Of a stretch of DNA of 64,000 bases, positions 56,990 to 64,000 are shown one piece after another; position 1 is the first letter of the stretch; each line of letters opens with the position of its first letter. The notes under the pieces are model-generated. The model did no database searches. It was not told the DNA's origin and saw only the letters and a list, made by a program, of their open reading frames with translations. Both the position numbers and the translations under genes were made by a program. Origin of the DNA: Sinohyriopsis cumingii (taxonomy: Eukaryota > Mollusca > Bivalvia > Unionida > Unionidae); the NCBI GenBank assembly GCA_028554795.2, contig CM068829.1:133690579-133754578 (forward strand), read 5' to 3'.

Positions 56990-58470
56990 GAAACTTTCAG
57001 CAACTGTCAATACTTTGGATGTGTAGACTGCGTCTCAGGATGTCATGATATAACAACAGGAGAACAAGGTAGCAAGAAAACTGCATTTGTTTACTAAGGA
57101 TGCTTATATGAGTTTAACAATTGAATTTAGACCATGCAATGCTCCGAGCTTTCCAGAGCCTTATGATTCAACTACCAGCAGGAATCCAGTGGAAATCATA
57201 TGTTATGGCAAACATTGCTGATGTTATAATCTTTTCATCTGGCGTTGAAGACCATGAGTTTTGGTTACTGTTTTAAAGACTTGCAAAACATATCTCAACG
57301 TGAAACTAGCCAAATCTACATTCTGTAAACACGAAGTCCAGTTTCGCGTATAGGTTGTAATCAGTGATTAAAGTTTTAGGTGACAATTAAACTCGTGCTT
57401 AAGTCTTCAATACCCATAAATAATTTGTCATTATGTGAACGTCTATGTTTTGCCTCGTATTATCGCGGGCTTTTGAAAGGGTTCGCAAGTATTGCACAGT
57501 CACTAATTCGACGTTTGAATAATAATGAAACTTGGAAATAGAATGATGGTTGTGAAGTGACCTTTAACATCATATGAAGTGAACTGATCATAGCTCAAGT
57601 GTTTGGTTGCACGGACTTCTTTATACAATTCACCCTTTATTGACAGTTCTAGATTTGCCATGGGAGTTGTTTTGGCCCAGAAGGATAAACACATAATCTA
57701 ATAATAGCATATGCTAACAGACAGTTATAGGAATGTCAGCAAAAGTAATCTGTAATTGAAAAAAAAAACTGCAGGTTTTGGGGGTATGGAAGCCTCGCGC
57801 CAAGAAACGTTTGGTCGCAAATTCACAGTAGTAACCTACTGTTGTCCATTACAATAGCTTACGAAAATGAAAATTCAGAGTGGTAGGCTATCCTGATGGT
57901 CCTGACTATTCAGGAGTATGACATTACAGTTGAGTATTGGGCTGGAAAATCCTATGTAAATACAAATGGACTTATCCCTGCAGAAAATGGTTGTAATGTA
58001 TATTTCAATGGCGACGACAAATGATGCGAGGAACAAATAAAGAATGTCAGCACAGTAAAACTGGCTCAAAAATATCTCAGGTGTTTGCATTACAGGAGAA
58101 AGAACCCAATTTAAAAGCCATTAAGAGTTATTGTATGATACAGCCGTACTTCAAATGCACGAATGTGGCTTCTGTGGCTCGTGATTAATCACTCGTGATC
58201 ACCAGTCTCAAACAGAATTTGAAAACAATGATATCCAACTCATTAGTTGTTTAGGTCATACATTGCTATCATGACAACATATCTTCTGGACATCTTTGAT
58301 TCGATAAAACATAACAAAATGTGTGCAAAATACGTTTTACTGGGTTGGTAAGCATAAAGGCATAGACGTTTGGGCCGAATCATGTGTTGACTATGCCAGC
58401 AAGAAAACCCCAAGGCAACGAAGCCAGACTACTAATCCCGATCCACGTACATAGACCTCCGGGTAAGGAA
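56990..58470 (+). mobile_element. Ty3/gypsy pol remnant (RT, RNase H, integrase zinc finger)
   Basis: Heavily decayed, but the order of gypsy pol is clear when read across frames. RT: QYFGCVDCVSGCHDI and KKTAFV near 57010-57090, then GIQWKSYVMANIADVIIFSS near 57190 (decayed YxDD), then FCKHEVQF near 57330 and LCFASYYRGLLKGFASIAQS near 57450. RNase H: MGVVLAQKDKHI near 57660 and IQEYDITVEYWAGKS near 57920. Integrase HHCC end: VWAESCVDYASKKTP near 58370. LTRs were not seen. It lies antisense in the host gene. Confidence 0.75.
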
Positions 58471-58479
58471 TGACTATAT

Positions 58480-59850
58480 ATCATCTGGTAGGTTTAAAAC
58501 TTAATATAAGAAGTGTTCGCTCGCGATCACGTGTTTCCGTTTAGCAGATTCCTGATAATATTACAAACTGTTCTGGAGATTAGACGTTTAACAGTACCAT
58601 TGTTATGTATATGTAATGTAATTGTTTGTTTGTTAGTTTTAAAAGAAATTAATTTTTATTCCATTACATGCTACTGTAATGTAAGTTGGTTTACTAGATT
58701 TGATATTGTCCAGAATATAGTGAAGTTCTGCCTTTTTAATTTTTAATTTTATTTTCGACATAAACAATTAATAAATGATATATTCTATCTTTACGCTGAC
58801 CTTGTTTCACAATCAGTGACGAATTTGGTAAACAACTTTTTTTATTTTTTCTCAGAGTAAGAATAAGCTGAATCTAGGTCACAGCTGGTTGACGTGATAT
58901 TTGTCATGTAACAAACTTCCATTTGTTTCTAGAAAATTGAACTATTGACCCTCATCCGGGAATTTGTTTTGCGTTGTAGTTAGTTTTATAGCTGATGTTA
59001 CAAGAATTTGATCAGTTGGACCTTAACACTTCAGATTTCAAGTTGTTTTGTGTTGTGACCAGTTTAAGCTGATTTCTTTTCTTCTTCAAGGTATTGAAAT
59101 TTAAAGTGACTCATTTCCCTGGAAATACATAAGTGCTCTAATAATTCTTAGACAAAGACATACACTGGAAATTATATAGAATTCAAAATCTGGAATAATA
59201 ATTTTTGTGATTCAATAAGAAACGTTTGACACATTAATCCAACGCTGGCTATTACAGACGTCATCGCCTTCCATGTTGGATTCCAACCTGATTTGAACTT
59301 TGACTCACGTAGAACTTTTCATTGATATGATTTGTGTTTTTGAATAAATGGACTTTTTACGACTTAATTCGCAATACCGTAAGTTCCTTTTTCTTATTTT
59401 TCATCTAGCATTTTAGGGAAATAAATTATTTGTTTAACTTTACAAATCTTGTTCTTTTCACTCTTTTCTGTTACTTATTTCAAGAGCATAGAATCGAAAC
59501 AACAATACCGTAATAGCCGTTGCCAAACTCAACACTGAGTAGTAAACTTCATGGTTCTGTCTTTTGAACATAGAAAATAATACGTGAGCTTCTTTAAAGA
59601 GATATCAATTACCTAGTCTGTTTCTTGTATCAAAAACGTCAGTTTAATTACCTATACTCTAGTTCAACTTCAAACATGAAATTCATATATCGTAAGCAAA
59701 AAGAAAACAGATTACTTCGTGGTCTACATCATACAGTTGAATGTGTATTGCTTAATGTATAAAGTGTTTTCATCTTCTGTCTTCAGAGGAAATTCCTGAT
59801 ATAATATTGTTTTATTGTTTGCTATATATGAAAATGGTTATTGAATCTCA
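58480..59850. other. Intron; nothing recognised
   Basis: AT-rich; short frames only. Confidence 0.5.
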
Positions 59851-59851
59851 C

Positions 59852-59881
59852 CTGTTCGCGTCCTCCAAAGTTCTAATTTTC
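59852..59881 (-). CDS. MIEAP-like gene, exon 2 (30-bp microexon)
   Basis: Acceptor CATTTTCAG, donor CAG|GTGAGA. Encodes KIRTLEDANR, keeping the phase of its neighbours. Confidence 0.6.
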
Positions 59882-60006
59882 CTGAAAATGTAATGGAAAG
59901 AACATGATGTTATTCGTTCTTCTAAAATGTAATGAAAACATCAAAGCATCTATATCCTCCTAATAACTCGATAACAACCGAACTGTATATGACGTTACAA
60001 TGGACT

Positions 60007-60129
<123 letters not shown>

Positions 60130-60385
60130 ATGTGTATATGATAACTCAAATATAATTTAATCGAGGAGTATTGTCAGCATTAAACAAATAAATTAAACTC
60201 CAAACAAGAACTCCTCAGAAGCAAAGAATTAATATATAACAACATCGTACTGAAACGATCCTCCTTAAGCACTTGAATAAGGTTAAACAATTCACGCACG
60301 GCTAATAAATTATCACACAATAATTCATGCATATTTAGGCTTTATTTGAATTGGGAATATCCCCGCGTAGCTGATTAATACTTAC

Positions 60386-60451
60386 CTTCGCATTTCTTCG
60401 ACTTGTTCTCGGTAACTAATCATCTTTTCTTCCCTGTCACTCATTGGAATA
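60386..60451 (-). CDS. MIEAP-like gene, exon 1 of those seen
   Basis: 66 bp. Acceptor TTTCTTTCAG, donor AAG|GTAAGT. Encodes PMSDREEKMISYREQVEEMR, a charged helix. Confidence 0.65.
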
Positions 60452-60454
60452 CTG

Positions 60455-61034
60455 AAAGAAAATTACAGTACCTATACATATATTGATCAACATATTTTTT
60501 GCATCAATGGTGAATAACGTACCCTCCAAAGTTCACCTGTAAGTACAGTAATGAGCGAGAAAATTAAGTAAAAAAACAAATAATGAAACCAATACTATGA
60601 AAGTAGCAGCAATGTATAACGTTTAGTTAAATCAACGTAAAGATTTCGTCTTTTTGCGGCATCTTGAAGCTCTATTTAAAAAAAAAATGTTATAAATTGT
60701 TCACCTCTATTTAATATAAAAAAATTTTTAGCCGAATTCAAACCCAAATATGCTATCACATTTCAAGTTCACATTATTTTAACTTTTACATGAGTTTTCT
60801 TGATGGCTTCTCCAAAATAACTTATGTGCTTTCAAGTTGAATACTTCCTTAAATTTCATCTAGTAAGTACAATATAAAATTCCATTGTTGTCGCCGTCAT
60901 ATTTGGCATATACGAATACAATGTTAGAATCGTTGGCGATTGTCAGAGTTCCAGGATTGAATAATGATTATGAACGTGATGATGATGAACATGATGAGCA
61001 TAATCAGCGGCATCATTCATTAATAGTTATTTTT

Positions 61035-61072
<38 letters not shown>

Positions 61073-62589
61073 AATCTCGATATATTTCCCTAATAATATG
61101 TCTATCACTTGTATGGTGTATTTTCAAGTAGTTTGAGAATTAGTAGCATGGCCTCACTCAAGATTGCCTTGAATTGTATATTAGACTGAGACCACTAACT
61201 AAAACTGGTGTGGTCTCTGTTTGATCAGGCCTCATAGGTTATATCCATAATATGTATAAGCCGTCATATATTAACTTCTTTTCTCTTGGAAATATACTAA
61301 TTATTTCGTGCGTCAGTTACCTATGTAATTTATCGTCAAATGTGCTCTATACTGCTGATTACGTGGATGCGTCTGTTTCACACAGCTTCAGTTTTCTAAA
61401 AGCCCCTAGCCTAAAGTGCTCAGCTTTACTTACCACTGTCATCGCACCTATGTACGCTCGAGTCCATGCCACCATACATAGCCTATAGCGTGCTGCAAAA
61501 CTGCGTTAAACATAGAACAACATCCGTCTTCTGTCGTTTCCAAAACTTGTCTGTCACGTGTACATCATTTCTAAGTGTATAATAAATTCCAGTAGTTCTG
61601 GAACTACGGTATGAAGACTGTGTTGTCATTGTAAACTGCATGCTGCATTCGCTGTCACTGAATGGCCTATTTCTTATAAAAGTATTAGAACGACAACATT
61701 ATCTACTGCATGTGTATGTTCTAATTAAATTGAAAAGTAATGAAATATACAGCCATAATTATTAATTTGTTTGGCTTATCGAGGGAGTATGACCTACGAC
61801 CTGTGACTTAAAATTCGCTTTTCAATCTCCGTTCATCTTTTTTTTCTAACGCTTGCTGTTTTGCATTCTTAAGTATACTATGCAGTCAACGTGGCTGTTG
61901 AATTAAGTAGGGAATCATTGTGTACCATTGTTTTCAAGCATTCATACTGCCTGTGTCTCCTTGCAAAGTACTTAACACGCATTGCTAAGGAGCGTCCTAG
62001 ACTTTAATATATTCATGTGCCGTTAAAACTCCACACATAAACATAAATTCACTTCCTCATTTCATATACCTTCAGCTGTCAAAATGTTACAAAGGCTAGT
62101 CTAACCCATTTCTGTATTGATAAATATTATACTTGGTGTACGTTTTACCATCACATCATGGTTAACTTGTATACGTGTTATCACAGTTTTGATCGAAATT
62201 GTTTAGTCATTGCCTCTCAGTATCCAATCGTTCGTTTCTGACATAAGTTCAAATATGATCTAATAATATCAACTATGACATTGAAATTCACATTCTTTGC
62301 ATTTCTCTCTCTTACGGGACCTTTAAAAGAATGTGTCGGTATGCCTCATGAACCTAGGTTTTCGCTAGAGGTTATCGTTCAGTCTACCGAAATACCAACA
62401 TTAATTGCACAGGTAAACATTTCTGTGTAATATTTTCGTAGCCACATAATACTGTGCATATGATTGGACGAGAGACTGGGCCGTTGATTCCCGTAGGCTT
62501 GATTATAGGCTCCTTTATATCTCAGCGCGGGTTCAATTTTGGTTGTGAACTAATACAGATCTCAACTTTGTGTGTGTGTGCGTGTGTGT

Positions 62590-62620
<31 letters not shown>

Positions 62621-64000
62621 GTGAAATAATATCAACATTAGGAGATAATGATGGTTCATAATTCAGCCTAGTCATTCTGATTCTGCTTCGAAATGGGAAT
62701 ACGGCATGGGTGAGCTGGCTGTAACATTTTACATAGTTGCAGGTTTTTATTGTTGGTATTAATGTGTTTGTGTTCTCTGATTTCCTTGATGGTTAATCAA
62801 ATGCTGGACTCAGAGTACACTATGTGCCCAGCGTGCTCTGTCCTAAACGTTGTATACCTTCCTATCTTATTTAGACCATTATTCCGGTTAATTCATATTT
62901 AGTTATATGAATTTGTTCCTTGCGTTCGACGTGGAAAACCCTATGCCACTTCTGTGAAAACTATCAGTAATATTCTCAAATTCCATCCTTTGTCTTTTAA
63001 AGGGTAAAATTTCATATATTCTGTGATGTATGCTGTAGTTATGTACCCGGTAGTCAGTTTAATTCAGTCACAGTTTTTCTCATATTGTTTCTAACCTTGT
63101 CGCTAACTCTCGGAAGTATCGGTTATCTAGGAAGCTTATTAGTAATGCCTCAAGCGTATGTTTGTCACAAAGGCTAGGTTTTCGTACCGATGTCTGCATT
63201 CACACATATTTCTTTCCGCATTGTTCAATGGTTTGATTAACTATCAAACTGCACTTGTTATTACTATTTTGTCCGTAAGTGTTTGATTTTTTTTCCTGCC
63301 ATCCGCCATGGTCCTGTTTTGATTCTCCTACTTGACACCATTTTAGTATGTTGTCTACAGCCTTAATCTCAGCCATGTCTCATTTGGTTTCTAATACTCA
63401 AAGGACATTCTAAATTAGATGTCAGTATGCTACTTTAACAATATTTGCCACTGATACGTTTCTAGCATATATACACACACACGTACGCACACGTACACAT
63501 TTCAAACGCAGTGCACACTGGACATGAATGTAAGTGTTTGATATAGCCACCGATTAATTTAAAAACCTCAGTCGTGTGGGTACACCATCGATTCCGACAA
63601 ACTGGATGAAAGAAGGCCGAACTCGGGGTTAGCCCTTAATTCCCATTCCAAGGTACATATACTTAAATCTGCTGAATAATCTCAAGTGATGTGAATGCAT
63701 TCGTTAACGATTATCTGTGTAAAGTTTCAACCTTGAAAGAGAATGTCCTGACATTGATGTCCTTGGTAGAATACACTTTTGTGCCTTCTTGAGACAATTT
63801 ATATGCTTGAACACAACTAGGTAAAAATTACAACATATTTTATCATATACGCGAAACAACACATATTCTAGCAGAAGCAACACGTTTCAGCTTTATGACA
63901 CTCATTATCAAAGTATGTTTAAACCAATCTAGATAAACATGTGTATTTTTAGATATCCGAGGTATTGTTAAAATTGATTGTGAAAGTCAGACCTTATTTC
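60455..64000. other. No further exon recognised; repeats
   Basis: Upstream of the first exon seen. Contains (ATT)n at 61038-61071 and (GT)n at 62568-62621. No start exon for the MIEAP-like gene could be supported. Confidence 0.5.

Noticed and set aside
60520..60545. Extra small exon upstream of the first MIEAP-like exon
   Set aside because: AG and GT borders exist, but the phase does not fit the following exon and a TGA would result.

Overview
The window reads as nuclear DNA of an invertebrate, most likely a mollusc and probably a bivalve (inference). It is AT-rich with long AT, GT and GA microsatellites. It carries a tRNA-derived SINE, several decayed non-LTR and Ty3/gypsy retrotransposons, and exons with GT/AG splice sites from one host gene.

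The centre holds an almost complete but decayed Polinton/Maverick-type element of the adintovirus kind, at 15854-34631 (about 18.8 kb). It starts AG and ends CT, has ~356-bp terminal inverted repeats (TIRs), and lies between two copies of a 6-bp target duplication (TGTGTG). It encodes protein-primed DNA polymerase B, an A32/FtsK-type packaging ATPase, a retrovirus-like integrase with C-terminal chromodomain, a small membrane protein, minor and major capsid proteins, a pX/pVI-like core protein and an adenovirus-type cysteine protease. Accessory genes include a BIR-domain (IAP-like) protein, a double CCHC zinc-knuckle protein, a tandemly duplicated gene of unknown function, and five small genes at the two ends. 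Several core genes are broken by frameshifts and in-frame TAA/TAG codons, so the copy looks inactive.

The most unusual feature is at the ends of the element. The terminal genes (79-aa minus-strand ORF, 16668-17216, 31995-32351, 32850-33167, 33699-34142) are each followed by a sequence matching the metazoan histone-mRNA 3' stem-loop: a 6-bp stem, a UUUC-type loop, an ACCCA-like flank and a purine-rich downstream element. Two of the five copies lie in the TIRs. The genes at 17492-17917, ~24432 and 31628 are instead followed by AATAAA. The element may therefore use two kinds of 3' end, one tied to S phase (inference). At the right end the promoter-ORF-stem-loop block is duplicated.

To the left (1-15847) there is no recognisable host gene. 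There is an internally deleted LINE on the minus strand (4644-~7040), a SINE (8741-9085), hairpin/MITE-like repeats near 13 kb, a ~50-bp tandem repeat at 12.4 kb, and microsatellites.

To the right, nine minus-strand exons between 60451 and 39797 belong to one gene. They encode a coiled-coil region followed by a domain I recognise as the C-terminal domain of mitochondria-eating protein (MIEAP/SPATA18). Its introns hold an RTE-type LINE with a 9-bp target duplication (43001-45154), a second decayed LINE (~51600-52720), a Ty3/gypsy pol remnant (~56990-58470) and a SINE fragment. Upstream exons of this gene were not found and may lie beyond the window.
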